DNA from: Mytilus californianus
Taxonomy: Eukaryota > Mollusca > Bivalvia > Mytilida > Mytilidae
Assembly: GCF_021869535.1 (NCBI RefSeq)
Contig: NW_026262734.1
Coordinates: 95,671,285-95,735,284 of the forward strand
Direction of reading: 5' to 3'
Length of the DNA stretch: 64,000 bases
Both the position numbers and the translations under genes were made by a program. Of this stretch, positions 38,346-51,602 are shown one piece after another. The notes beneath the pieces are model-generated. The model made no database searches, had not been told where the DNA came from, and saw only the letters and a program-made list of their open reading frames with translations. How positions within the stretch are numbered: the stretch's first letter is position 1; the number at the start of each line of letters is the position of its first letter.

Positions 38346-38841
38346 GTTTGTAAGCCATCTCGATAATATCCTTTTCCAGTTAGAGATTGTTTTAGCTGAG
38401 ACTTGTTGTTGAGTTAATTCATATATTAATAGATACAAACTGTTTAAATTATGGCTTTCTCTATTCTGGTATAGTTCATTTGTTTTTCAGATACATGTAT
38501 ACAGTTCTTTTTAGGTCTAACAAGTTGCCCTCCGTAAAACCGGATATATAATTTTTTTGAAATGTCATGATAGGTCTATCTTCTTTAGCTAACCCATACC
38601 TGGTAGAAGTTACTTCTTTTCTCTGAATATTTGCTGAAGCTTCTATCAATTTTAAGGCCTGTAAGTCACTTCGTTATTGAATGGGTGAAATAGCAATTAG
38701 AAAAGCAGTCTTCCAAAAGTTATGTAAGTCTGGCGTTTTTCATAGGAGTGAAGTCTTTGTGTGTACCTCACCTCCATGACGCGGACAATACTTTTCTAAT
38801 GTTTTCTAAAATGCCGTTTGCTCTATAATGTAGATATAATA

Positions 38842-38893
38842 GATAAGCGTTGGTTCGTTGAAAATACATATTTTTAACGATCCAACGCTTATC
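38842..38893. repeat. Hairpin with 18-bp arms
   Basis: GATAAGCGTTGGTTCGTT (38,842-38,859) pairs with AACGATCCAACGCTTATC (38,876-38,893) at 17 of 18 positions around a 16-base loop. Flanking ATAGA and TCTAT extend it weakly. Function unknown. Confidence 0.8.
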
Positions 38894-39219
38894 TTTTGTG
38901 TCTATTATTTATATAATTATTGAGACTTCTTTTTAAAATTACAGTTCTTTCATTAGTTAAGCCCTGTTCTCAATGAGTTCAAAAAAACCACATAATCATC
39001 TTGAAAAATTTACACGAAACAGCCAATAGTTAGTATTTAGGTAGTTGATTTAAATTATGAAATTATATTTTTCAAAAAGAAAATCGCATGCACTTTCAGT
39101 TTACTATCCTGACATTTCCATTTAATTATTAAAAATCTGAATATTATCCGTTATTATAAAAAAAGACATTTTTCACGCCCGCAATGTTGACTGCCTTCAA
39201 TACATTTGTATTGTTCAAA

Positions 39220-40760
39220 GCCATACTCCAAAGATTCCATGTCTTAATGCATAACTGAATTGACTTTATTCCTCCTTGTTTGCTTATGTACCGTACCACG
39301 GTTGTATTGTCTGATCAAATTACTTCTGAGACTATTTTTGTAAATACCCGAGGTAAACTTATTGGACCGAAATAAAGTACTTTGAACTGATACACTGTTG
39401 CGTCTATGGAATACCTGAGGTATTTCCGATGCTTTGGACGATGTTTTGGAAAGATCGACACAAGAAATGAGAGCAAATCGAGAGAACACTTCTAGTCTGG
39501 TTTCGTGATTAGGTTAAAAACCTTGGACATTAAGTCCATTCTGAAATTTGAGATTTATAACGGGTCTTATCTTTCCGTTTTCTTCTTTATTGAGAAAAGT
39601 GTGCTGTTAAGCATGCCTTGACATGAGTTGTTTTTTTTTAACCTCTACGGCACTTTTTTTTATCTGATAAGCGTTTTATTTTTTGTTTTAAAACTTTTTA
39701 CAAATGTCTTTTTGACTCAATTTTGTAGCACGTTTGAATAATTGCCAAGACTTATTTTTCAATCGTTATTTTTACCCATTGCGGAGGGAAATGAAAAAGA
39801 CGACCACCGACCGGTATCTCTAAATACAACACTATTCTCACCTTGTCATTATCTGTTGCCGGTCTTCCCTCCTCTGACAGGAAAGATATTCCTTCCAAAT
39901 CCAGTGTCCAGTTCTGTAAATTTTTCATCCTCTGTCGTTTTGTTTTACTTTTTAGCAATGGCGTTGATAGGCAGATTTTGGATACGAAAAGTCTCTGACT
40001 TGTCTTTGAGTTGCTCAGGTATCTCTCTTTATGTTCTCTCTTTTTGTTTTAATGTCCTCTGACAATGGCGTTACCCTCTCACGCATTTTGTAATTGTGTG
40101 AAAGTAAGTTTCATCCTTTAGAAAAGGATGCTTTATAACTATGTTTCTTAACCAGACAGTTCCCTATGAAGTCATCTTAAGATGGCACCTGTAAGCATTT
40201 TCTTGTGTCCTCGCCGACTGAGATAAATTATTCTCATTTTTGTTTCAATGGCATCTTTACCAAGATGTCAAATACACATTTCTTGGCCTTACAAAACAAT
40301 GTTCCTCATTGTCCCCAATGCCTGCTTCTGTCTCCGAACCATATATTTCATTAAGACCTGGTTGTAACGAAACAATGTCTTCATCTGAAGGCACATTGTG
40401 TTTATTATTTTCAGAATGCTTTGAACTTTATCCCGGTCTTTGTCGAAGTTCAGAACTACTCTGTCTTTGTAACAGTGTATCTGCAAACATATTGTCACTA
40501 ATTGTGTAACTAGACTGTCGACCTGTTAATTCACAAATAAAAATACTATCTAACTTTCAAATTGCTTTTCTGAACTTTGTGTTCCATTTTTCGTATAATA
40601 TAGTATAAATTTACCTTGAATTCCTCCCTTTGCAACCCCAGACGAAGAGGAAGGTCGGTTTCTGCAAGTATCATCTACAATAGGAGAAACATCTCAATTT
40701 CTTCTTTCCTCTGCCATCCAATAAAAGACGAGTAAGGAAACTAACATTTCATTGCGTGAC
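39220..40760 (-). mobile_element. DIRS-like retrotransposon relic
   Basis: On the minus strand a start-like exon (about 40,725-40,618) reads MAEERRN, stop, DVSPIVDDTCRNRP and ends at a GTAAAT donor. A second block (from about 40,523) reads on in phase with GRQSSYTISDNMFADTLLQR and later EDIVSLQPGLNEIYGSE, with stops. At 39,850-39,760 comes IPVGGRLFHFPPQWVKIT, like the start of DIRS RT proteins. At 39,400-39,240 an APRVFTK-like RT block (here LPRVFTKIVSEV) meets SDNTTVVRYISKQGG, an RNase H block. The spacing shows large deletions. No tyrosine recombinase was seen, so the clade is tentative. Gypsy-like elements are the alternative. Confidence 0.45.
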
Positions 40761-41423
40761 TGGATGTAGCATTACATCTGGATCGCGCGCGATTTTGAAC
40801 TTACAGACGAGTCTAATACCAACGAGATTGAAATCCTAAGGTACATATGTGAGGTACGATATGAAATATGACACAATCCAAGCACTTGTGGCACCGTTAT
40901 TATGATATATACAACGTGTCAAAAAAATAATGTGATTCTTGAGTAATTATGGTTATTTTGTAAACATAAACACTTGTTTGTTTAATGTTGAAAAGCAATT
41001 TGAAAGACATTTCATGGAAATTTCATTCGAATTGGATTTTATCGTCATTTCATACAGAAAGTAATTTCTTTGGAGTTAATATTTTAAAAAAAGCTTATTT
41101 CTCATACACGAAAATTAATTGGTATTACCTAATTCGTGAAAAAAAGTACAAATACAGGATTTGTATCTACTTTAACATTCTTTTTGATGAATCAGAAATA
41201 GACAGATCTAAAAATCTTTGAACTTTCTTAGTAATTATATATGGTCCACACCACTAAACAAGCAAATTATTCAAAGTAACTTTGAAGCAGTTGAAGTAGG
41301 CGTTGATAATTAAAAAGAGGTTTCCACTAGCATTTGACATTAAATTTCAGAATAAGTTATCTTATTTGGGTTAAGAAGCAGGAAATATACAAGTATTTAA
41401 GTTTTCAAATCATCAATTTTCAG

Positions 41424-41699
41424 TTTACGTTAGAGATCTTACCATCACAAAACATCCAAACAAAACACAATATGATAGAAACACAGCCAAGATAAAATTG
41501 ACTTGCAAAGGAAGAGGAAATCCTGAACTAAAATACAAATGGTTCAGAGAGGAGAACACAACAAGTATACTTGCAAGGACAAGTCTCTATACCATTGAAG
41601 ATGTTAAACAAAACAACAGTGGCGTGTACATCTGTGAGGCTTATAACACTATAGATGACATTAATTACAATACGAATTATTCAGTAAACATTTGTATAG
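41424..41699 (+). CDS. Third Ig exon, C2/I-type domain
   Basis: The 276-base exon runs from acceptor TTTTCAG to donor GTGAGT, phase 1 at both ends. It encodes one compact Ig domain: YVRDLTITKHPNK, first cysteine in IKLTCKG, core tryptophan in YKWFRE, then the NNSGVYICEAYN motif (D/N-x-G-x-Y-x-C). This last motif is the classic E-F corner and second cysteine of I/C2-set domains. About 90 residues is normal. Sequons NKT, NTT, NNS and NYS point outside the cell. It follows the second Ig exon in frame and is the membrane-proximal domain among those seen. Confidence 0.85.
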
Positions 41700-44014
41700 G
41701 TGAGTCAATTATTTTTTATCTGATGTGGAAATATTAGAAAAAAAGAAAGAAATTCTTATTGCGTTACTTCCGCTATAGTATCATACAATTTTCGTTATGG
41801 TTCATCATGTTTCAAGCCAGTTGTTGAAAAGTTAATAATTTCAATAGCTTAATGCACTTCATTTGAACTCTGGTTAACAGTTGTTTCATTTTCGATCATG
41901 CCACATCTCCCTTTTTATATAAACCAAATTGTATGAACTGAGGAAACAGTTAATAAAACTATACAAGTTTTGAATAACATTCCTTCAGAAGAACAAAATA
42001 TTCCAAAACGAAGCAATGGGGCCGATGCCCGTTTTACACATATCGAAATATATACATGTATAGTGCATTCTATGAATCATATTCACGGAGTCATATCACC
42101 CCAGAAATCAAATATTATTTTATTATTTTAATATTTTTTTTATAATATCTATTAGATATACAAAAACATATTATTATTTTTTTTATTACATTTACTCGAA
42201 TAAATTGAATGTTCATATAAAAATAATTGCTTATTCAAGTTAAAATCTATGGCGATCGTTTGATATTTAAAATAAGTGACCTTTACTTGTATCCCAACGC
42301 TTTGTAATGGTATTCTGTGTTACCAAAATTATATTTTAAGTACATTACGTAGAACTTTCATACGATTCCGTAATTTTGATTGGCATGACATAAGTTTATT
42401 TATTTGCGAATGAATCGGAACATATATGGATGCATGTGCTTTTCATGACAACATAAAAACAATGCATAAAAAAATAAACAAAAGGCTTATTTCAATCAAT
42501 AATTGTATAGATGTAGCATTAAAATGTAATTATATAAATTGAAAGCTTCTTTTTGTAATTTTTTAGGTTGTTAAAGCACATTGTTTAGTATGAGGAGGTT
42601 TGTTTTTCCGTAGTTTGTTGTTGTTCTAGTTGTTGTTGTTGAATTTGTTATTTTTTTGTAGTTTGGGGGTACTTGTGCGCATTTACAGCTAAATCAGTAG
42701 TTTAAGGATAGACCTTGGGAATGAGAGATAACTCTTACAAATGTATTGGAAATCATTTTGTATTTTAATGTACCAGTTATTGAAACAGTGACCAGGCATT
42801 TATGTAGTTTACATCTGTGTATGAGTATCGTGCAGTTTGACTCAATCAAGTATTCAATAAAGAAATAACATTAGTTTAAAATATTTAAAGATCAAAAGTT
42901 GAAAATATAGAAAATTAACATGTATACTTTAAATGCTTCTAAAAACTATGTACTGAGGAGTTTTGAGAATGACTCTTGACATCTTTTAGATAAATTTTTG
43001 GAAGGTTTGGGAACATTCAATGCAATAAAATGCTTTCAATAATGAAGGAATAATATTTCAGTGCTAGGTGATTGGCTGAGCTGAATATTATGACTTTGGT
43101 ATTCAAATACAAACGGTCATATTCTAGAAGATAACAGATAACATCATTTGTACAAAGATAGTGCTTAAATAGTGACAGACTGTCTGTTTATTTTGGATTA
43201 CATTGAATTGAGCGTCTTATGGGATTGATTGCAAGGGGGGGAATGGGTGTTATCTTGGGTAGGAGACAAACGCAAAGATTTATAGTGTTGTTATTTGGAC
43301 AATAAAATTTTCTTTCAAGCACAACCAAAAATAATCAAAAAAGCCACTGTAGTAGATTTTATATAAAAACATTATGGATATTGTCAAAATATTTTGCAAA
43401 TTTGAAATGGTCAAATTCAATAACAGTTTTCGATTTTCAAGGTTTATAAACAATAACTATTTCACTAATATTTTGCAAGAATTAATACGATAATATTGGT
43501 AAACTTTAAAAAAATTAAAGTCTAATCTAAAAATCCCAGAATTTTTGACTTGTTCAATAATTTTAAACAATTGTTTCACATTCCGGCTTGACATATAACA
43601 ATGACATTTAGTTTATAATATGTTGCATTTTACAGTGTTGTAAATATTCTTATTGAGAACATGTGCAAAACAACCCAATATTATATGTTCACTAGTGTTT
43701 TCGACAGTTTTTAAAAGAAGCACAAAGTACTCACATCCTATATATCCTTGCATACAATGCAATTACTAAAAAAACTTTCGGAGGTAATGAATTGATCCCT
43801 ACCTTTTCAATATCGTAAATATAAGAAACCAATGTGGGGTAACCAATGCCTAATCTCTTGAATTCATCACATAGTCTTTTTTCTTTAACAGCTCTGAATC
43901 CTGTAGCCATTTTCTATCTTTTTTCTTAATCCCGGCATGATTTTCAATGCAGCATTAATGCTTAAATAACACATTATGTTCAAATATAATATTTTAATCA
44001 TGCTTCTTATACAG
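41700..44014 (+). other. Intron before the candidate fourth exon
   Basis: AT-rich intronic sequence. It contains an R1 end remnant at 41,870-41,915 (GATCATGCCACATCTCC). I see no further Ig exon. Confidence 0.5.
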
Positions 44015-44065
44015 TCGACGAAATATGGTCATTAACAGAATCAGAGTCAATAGAAATTGCAGCAG
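44015..44065 (+). CDS. Candidate small acidic linker exon of the Ig gene
   Basis: A 51-base open block between acceptor TTCTTATACAG and donor GTAATAG fits phase 1 on both sides. Joined to the third Ig exon it reads V-DEIWSLTESESIEIAA. It would be an acidic stalk between the last Ig domain and a membrane segment. The match of both phases supports it, but short blocks like this occur by chance. Confidence 0.45.
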
Positions 44066-45309
44066 GTAATAGTTACATGTTTTAATGTTAACAATAATCA
44101 AAGCTTAATCATATGCTTTTAAAACTTGTGAATGTTTGTACTGAAACATAAAGATAATTTAATTGAAACATATAGATGTAAAGATATTTTATTCAAGCCA
44201 TATGAAACGAGTTAACGTTTCTGGTGATTATAATGTTAAAGAAATTATCGAACCAAACCATGTATATAAACCAAGCTCACGTGACTTTAACGGTTTTAGT
44301 ATCCTGAAAGTTTCAAAATCCTCTTATATATGTAATCTGAACCAGATAAGTCATTAAGGAGGAATGCTTTGTGTGTTTCAGTTTTACAAAATCTGAAGTT
44401 TATTTGTGTTAGTCAATCCATAAAACTCGTACAAATAAGACAACCATTTTAAAAGCGCATATCACGTACCAAATATCTGGTATCTATGAAGTTTTTTTTT
44501 CAATTTAAAACTTACTTAAACAAATCAGACCAACAAAAATGGTTAACATTAATAACCACTTAAATAAATGGTAACAAGAGGTAAAACTGTTCATTTTGTG
44601 TTGATTACACATAAAATAGTTTATTATAGTTTATCATTACAGAAACGTATTTTGCAGTCATTTAGTTTAGAAATTGTTACATCTTTGGCAATACAACTGT
44701 TTTTCAAGATTTGAAACTATTACTTAAAGACGTTGCGTATAGATATAAGTTTTGGCTTACTAAAATTCATATTCTTAACCCATTTGGCCGACAGCAATGT
44801 CGGCTAATCAAATATTCCGTAAAAATGTTGAACGTAGTAATTACCAATTTGACGAAACAGTTTTAACAATCATTATCAGTTAAATTCAATTTTTAGTGCC
44901 ACTAAGTTGAAAACATTTGATTATGGTATGCATTTTCACGGAAAGGTGATAATGTAATAAAAAAAAAACAATCATGATTCCATTTTCTAATAAGAATTAA
45001 GAGTACAAAAAAACAAAATAAAAGAAACCCACCTTTCTTTTTATTTTTTAACAAAACCAAATTAATCAGAATTATTTCGTCTATTCAGCTAGCATGAATA
45101 TTACATCCGTAGGAAAGTAAATAGAAACAACTTAGTCACAACTATAAACAGGTGCCTTTTCCATTAAATTAACCGAATAACACGTAAATACATTTAATTT
45201 GAGAACAGTTAGTATATAGAAGAAAAGGGGATGTAAAACTTACCAATCGATTGGTACCATAGTAAAACTAAATTTTTAGACTTATATGTTTTAGTTAAAA
45301 AAAAAGGAA
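44066..45309. other. Non-coding stretch
   Basis: No exon with a transmembrane segment was found, although one is expected next if the Ig gene encodes a membrane protein. Nothing else stands out. Confidence 0.5.
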
Positions 45310-45510
45310 GATATCAAGAAGACATTCAAAAATCACATGTCGAGAAAAAATGACAACGCCATGACAAAAAAACCAAAGACGGCGTTCCCAAAACACTACA
45401 TCTAAAACCACCTAAACTAAAAACTGAGAAGCATGATTCCCGCCAAAAACTGGGGGTGATCTCAGATGCCCGAAAGGGTTGGCAGATTCTGCTCCACTGA
45501 TGTCATCCTT
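45310..45510 (+). repeat. Dispersed repeat fragment
   Basis: The words GACAACGCCATGACAAAAA, AACTGGGGGTGATCTCAG and GGCAGATTCTGCTCCACTG recall a common mussel non-autonomous repeat, from memory. There is no second copy in this window. Confidence 0.4.
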
Positions 45511-45789
45511 ATTCACTCTCATTCGTTGATGTCGCAATCCAAGAAAAAAGGACGGGCCTTTGGTTCAGACAATTTGAACATTCATGTGGTTATTTACGAC
45601 ACATTACGGTCAACGAACTCACATTTACAATAGAACTTTCGATATCTAGTTAATATTGTCATTTATTTTTATGTATGTTGCCGTCTGAAATTCAAGTTAA
45701 TCTACATTTTTCAAGTACTTAATTCATCAAATTGTGCAGCAGTATATATCTTTGACAACCACGTGGTGTTATACAGTCCGTGTAACGTA

Positions 45790-46130
45790 AAAGTTAACAA
45801 TACGAACGATGCCCGAATCATGTACGGACGATGCCCGAACGATGTACGTACGCTTCCCGAACGGTGTACGAATGCAAACGAAACGCTGACCGAACGTTGT
45901 ACGGACGCTGAACGAATGATGTACGAACGAAACCATATACCATAAACCATACCATAAACGATGACATAAGCGCCCTTTTATCGTACATCGTATGGTTTTG
46001 CGTACATCGTTTCATTTAGCGTATACCGTATCGTTTAGCGTATTAGCGTACATCGTTTTGTTTAGCGTATATCGTATCGTTTAGCGTACATCGTTTCTTG
46101 GCGTGCATAGTTTCGTTTAGCGTATATGGT
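45790..46130. repeat. Two-sided degenerate GATGTACG minisatellite
   Basis: The left half (45,800-45,935) repeats CGAACGATGTACG-like words. The right half (45,975-46,130) repeats the reverse form, CGTACATCGTTT, with TAGCGTATA between. The halves face each other around a CATACCATAAACC-type spacer. Frames on both strands through it are by-products. Confidence 0.7.
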
Positions 46131-46139
46131 TTTTTTTTA

Positions 46140-49100
46140 AATATAAAACATAAATGGTGTTCTGTTATATCTTTTTATATAGGTGATAATAGGCATAAAA
46201 TTTAGATTGGATGCATGTTTCAGTTTTTAATTAATAATTTAATAAATTATAATTTGATCTGACTCGATGTTGATCCAAAATTATTTACATAAAAAGTTTA
46301 AAAAATAAACACTGAAATAAATTTAAACAAACTAAAAGATACGCTTATGAATTTAGTTAGCCGTAGAAATGCGTACTTGGTGAATGTGCGAGTAAACTGC
46401 AGTCTGCAGGGTATTCAGTCAACAATTTTTGAAAATAGTCTAAGGTATTAACATTTTTTTTACCTAAATGAACAATTGATTTAAGATGGAATTCGGAATT
46501 AATCTAATGTTCTTACAAAAGTATATTCGGGGTCTTAATGTTGACCTTTTGTCCAAAAGGTTTGATAAATATTTTTATGTATTCTCTTTTATCGCATGTA
46601 TTTTAAAATCGACTGAATAGCAGTTGTATCCATATATCGTAATTAAACCATTTTTTTAGATTATAGATTTTTTTTATTCATCTATCAAATCAGTCGAAAA
46701 AAAACAAATATTCGAGAAATTTCAAATAAAAACAATTACTCGTTATGTGCCTCATCAAACCTAAACATAAATCCCTACCAATGTACATACGATTGTGTAT
46801 TATTTTAACTATAAATGCACTTGACTTTAAACTATCATCAACAATTGTCCGGCAAAAAAACTAGACCCTCTATTCTTTAATTTTTTTTTATACCATTTTC
46901 CTCTGTTCTTTATTTTTCCCGTTATACTCTATTCTAATTTTATATTTGTTTTCTTTATTTTCCTGTATCTATACCTCCTTTATTCGGAGCAACCCCACCC
47001 TAAATATACATATGATACACACGGTCTATAGGTCATCGCTTGTGCCGTGATACACATGTTTGCATAACAAAGGATGTCCTTGTTCATATTTATAACATTT
47101 TAAATGTCCTCCTAATAATACATACAATAGTTGCCACTGGACATTAAACAGCTAACTCTAAATTCATTCGTCATATTCTTAGTTTTGATATAATGTGTAA
47201 ATCACACAACATGATGAACAAATCATTATTGCAGATTTTCACTGACGAAATAATGGGAAATAATTGTAAACAAAACCACTCAATCACATCCCTTCGCCAC
47301 AAAGTCTAGCCTTTTCACATGTAAATTATTTTCATAAATCTATTTCAAAATAATTTTAAACAATTTTAAATCAAACGGTCATTTTTCTTATTTGCCAAAA
47401 AAAAAAAAAACACCAAACAGTTATTTTCATTTCTTATTTTAAACAAATCGATTGTTTTCAATGGTCGGTGCCTGACAGAATCTATAAAATCTATCACCAT
47501 GTTTGCCAATAAGAAAGCTACATAGAACAGGAAAACAACAATGTCTTAGAAATACTTCCACGCCCTATTTTCCAATTTCTGTTGTAATGTGGTTTACTGC
47601 AAAAGAGGTAACTCCTGAATACTGATTTGTACCATCAAGCATTTGGGGTTAATAACAAATCTATGATAGTCTCTTTTTCTTTACTCGCAAAGTATTCGAC
47701 TAAATCATGTTTTATTTATGAAAATTGCTCATTGCTGACGAATGTTAAATATTGATCCCTAGATTTTCAATTGTTTACTGGTTAGGTTACTGTCTGATCT
47801 CGCAAACCTGACATTTTATGGTAATTATTTGTTGCATCCAATTGCATCAATTTATCAAAAAGGTATTAACGCGACACCGTACGAGAGTCGTTACTTTACA
47901 TAAACTACTAGTATTTTTTTTTTCTATAACGAAATACGAAACCACTTCTCGCAATTCGCTTTGGGGTAATTGTGCTTCTCTTTTGACAAAAAATCTAAAT
48001 TTCATAAATTGTTGTTGAGATTGTTTCATAAAATATCTATTGAACATTTTTACTGATATTGAACTGAAATATTTTACGTTTTTATTTACCGTTATAACTT
48101 TGATAACCATTTCAATGCAAAATATATGTGAACAGAACGTGTATATTATTTTGTAAAGTCATTGTTTATTTCTCGATTTGAGGAGAATTCGTTTGAACTT
48201 TACCTTGCAGCAATTTATCCTCAGGCGTACACAGGTGTGCATTCAAGCGTACACAGGTGTGTATGTTGTCATTTTGAATGGATTAACAGAAAGAGTATAG
48301 CGTGTTTAATACACCAAGATAAAATATCCGATGACAATAGAGAAACAATAATTAAATTGTTAAATTAATTGAAAATAAACATTCAATCTTTGTCAATTCC
48401 GGAATTGTATACAATATTACAGTGGAACAATTTTCGATTACGTTCTATGCAACTTGCATAAAATTAAAATATGAAGTTAAAAGAATAGTACTTTTAATCT
48501 TAAAAATTAAATGTTTCATTTCCCAATTAATACTAATTGCACATCTGTTTAATTTACTTTACCGGAATTCTTTAACTTGTATTTTAAATCTGGCGATGTT
48601 AAAATGCTAGCAATCGTAAAACTATCTTTATTTTTAAGTTTTTAATTGAAAAAAAAAATACAACAGTACAACATGCGTGATTTTTTAAATTTTCTTTTTA
48701 ACATTTCATTCTTTCATAATCAAATTAAACTGCCAATCACTTAAACGAATTATTTGTAAAAAATATCGTTTATTTCATTAATGGATATACATACATTATA
48801 AATCTAAGCTAATATATTATATTGCTTGAGGATTTTTTTAACAAGTTTTTTTTTTATATTCTATGATAATTTTGTGCAATGCTGAACAGGATAGCCGTCA
48901 TTAATCTAAATTAGTTATACAGTAGTTGTAATAAAAGGCATATCTTAGTAATGTATAACTGATATTGACGATTTTAGAACAGTTCGTCCCAACCTCGTTG
49001 TTTTTGAAACAATCTTTACTAGTAGACTTGTAAGTTTCCTGACGTATTAGCCCATTGAGGATGAGCGCCAAAGGTTCTTTTTAACAGACAAAGCAGACTA

Positions 49101-50152
49101 GTAGCGTTTCGTTAGTTTGTTTTTAGGGCAGTAGAGCCCAACCACTGGTACAGATAAACAGAATCACCATACAAGTTTATGTTGTCAACACTATCAGAAA
49201 AGGGTTCCCATCGTCGGATGGGGTATATGAAGGCCAAGAATGTACAAGTGACATGTCTGACTCTGAACAGCTAGTAAACCGACTTAACAATGATCCATAG
49301 ACATCGACCGCTTGTTCTTGATATTTGAAACTGCATGCATATATATACGTTTATGAGAGTGATTATTTATCTTGTGTCTGACGAAAACTAAATGCCTGCT
49401 TGGTTATATCTTGCCATTTCGTAATAGTTTGATGGGTGTTCACTCAAAATCGTAATTCAAAAATTGTGTTTGTGAGATGTAGATTCACTTTAATAACGAA
49501 TTTCGTCTATATATTTCACAAGTGTATACCACGGAGAAGCTCTAAAGATATATGACTCCCATTTTGTTTGGGTGTGAACCATTGATGTTTACAGCAATAT
49601 TTAATGAATAAGATGATGATGGTAGAAAGAAATATGAGTGTCATGTGGCAAATATTACATGAATGTCGGATCATGAGTTATCTATCTGTATGAAAAGATT
49701 TCCAATACAACCATATTGAGTAGGAATTTTTACATGCTATACCTGAGTCGTACTAGTATTACAGGCTTCTCATGTCGTTTGAATCAGACTGACACATCTT
49801 TTTTCTTTAAGATGTATGAAAGGTTCTATATATATATTAAATGTAACAATAATCAAACGCCTACAGGCAATAACTAAACGGGTATGAAGTTTTTATAAAG
49901 ATTTATTCTTATTTACATAATCATTAACAAACTAAATAAATTGAACAAAGAAACACAGTGACACTACGATATAACGAATGGGATACTTATTTATTTTTAA
50001 CCATGCTATGCATCAAGTTATTGCGCGTGAATACCAATTTGGAACACGATGTGTGATTTTGTATAACTAAAAATGTCAAACGAGCAGTAACTTTGTCTAG
50101 CAAACATTTTTTTTTACTATACCTCTCTTTATCTCTTTTCCTTTACAATTAC
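46140..50152. other. Non-coding stretch
   Basis: No gene is supported. GCGTACACAGGTGTG occurs twice in tandem at 48,223 and 48,246. Frames at 47,818-48,110 and 48,162-48,368 have no motif. Confidence 0.5.
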
Positions 50153-50188
50153 CTGGGACTATTATACTAATTAGTATAATAGTCCCAG
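50153..50188. repeat. Perfect 36-bp palindrome
   Basis: The left half is CTGGGACTATTATACTAA and the right half is its exact reverse complement, with no spacer (centre 50,170/50,171). Around it, CCTTTACAATTAC recurs at 50,140 and 50,280, so the site lies in a small diverged duplication. Confidence 0.95.
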
Positions 50189-51602
50189 CAATTACTATTA
50201 CCCTTTTCGTCGATAATTATCCATATAGTATATTGTTCACTATTCGGTTATCTTTTTTCACGATGCCACTCTATCTCCGCTCCTTTACAATTACTATTTC
50301 CACCGTCGTTCTAATCCTTATGAAGATAGGGACATTGGACATAGACGGAGCTCTCTTATCTTCAATAAATAAATATTGATACTGACTATAAGTGCTGCAT
50401 TACTTTACATCTGCATGTTTGCCATTCGTCAAAAGCTTGTATTTGCGTGAAGAATTTTTTTTTTAAAAGAAGGGTCCAGAATCATGACAAAACAGTATTT
50501 ATTTCACAAAAAATAAGGTCATGTTTATAAAATTTTAAAACTTATTATCAGCAAAAATAGTGGATAATATTATTATCAGAACATCATTCATTAACAGGTG
50601 GAATTATAATTTCAAACACGCACAAGATAAACAACGTCGAACACAAATATATGTGGTTCAATAAATGTTACCTGTGCACGCCGGGTACCTCAATACAGAA
50701 GCCATGCATGAACCTGTATTATATAATTGTGTAATACGAATTTTTAGTCGACAGGATGTCACTGGAGTATCTAATATAGTATACATCCTTGGGATAACTA
50801 ACTGAATGTGTCGCTCTGACACGACATCTAAGTATCAATAATTCTGACATACCTATTATCAATTCGGGAGGAAGCGAAAATATATATATATAATAAGATA
50901 ACGTAAATAAAATTTAAAAAGATAAAAAAAACTATACATTTGTTACCAAACATACCAGATAAGGTCACACATTTAACTGTAAAGTGTCTTTATAAGTGAC
51001 TGTTCCGAATTGATCCCGTATCAATTTGATAAAGTTAAAAGATTAGTTAAAAAACACTTTTAATAAAAAATTGAGATGTCCAATTTTTCGATGTTTACAT
51101 TTCTATAACATGGGAATATTATATTATATCAACATATTTTGTCTTAGCTAAAACCTCTTCCAAACATTGCTCCTTGTCCATAGCCGTTAAATATCATAAT
51201 TAAAAAAAATGTTATTCATCGTATAACTTTATTAATTTGAAAAATTATCTTGTCTAAATACGGAACTATTCTTTATATATATCAATGCACTTTATATAAA
51301 AGAGGCATACTAAAGAATCTTTTGTAAATCAGTGATTGTTACAAGAATACTGCATTTTTCTTTCTTATAATTGAAACTTTTCTTCCTCATCAAATCTATT
51401 CTTTTTTAATCAACGAGATCTTATCATATAAGGATTTGATAACTATAGCTATCAGAACTGCTAGGTTATATTGTTATTAAAAAAAGTATAATTACCACCA
51501 AATCTCCCTCGAAACAAGATTTTTCAAAATGGTCTTCATACATCAAATTGTGCTTGCTATAGATGCAACTATTTGCTGTTAGTTTAAGGTTGTGCAAACA
51601 TG
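50189..51602. other. Non-coding left flank of the LTR element
   Basis: Besides a short (TA)n run near 50,880 nothing stands out. It ends with the target duplication at 51,599-51,602. Confidence 0.6.

Larger units (their letters stand above)
30015..41423 (+). other. Intron (11.4 kb) between second and third Ig exons
   Basis: It is bounded by GTGAGT and CAATTTTCAG. It holds two RT relics, R1 and R2 repeats, a DIRS-like relic on the opposite strand and a candidate terminal exon, each listed. The parts between (30,015-31,741; 32,420-33,429; 33,931-34,884; 38,346-39,219; 40,761-41,423) show no gene. Confidence 0.65.

Noticed and set aside
45711..46015. Three overlapping frames on both strands
   Set aside because: They come from the GATGTACG minisatellite, which is open in several frames.
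47818..48110. Overlapping frames of 66 and 87 codons
   Set aside because: No recognisable domain and no splice context. Opposite-strand overlap suggests chance.
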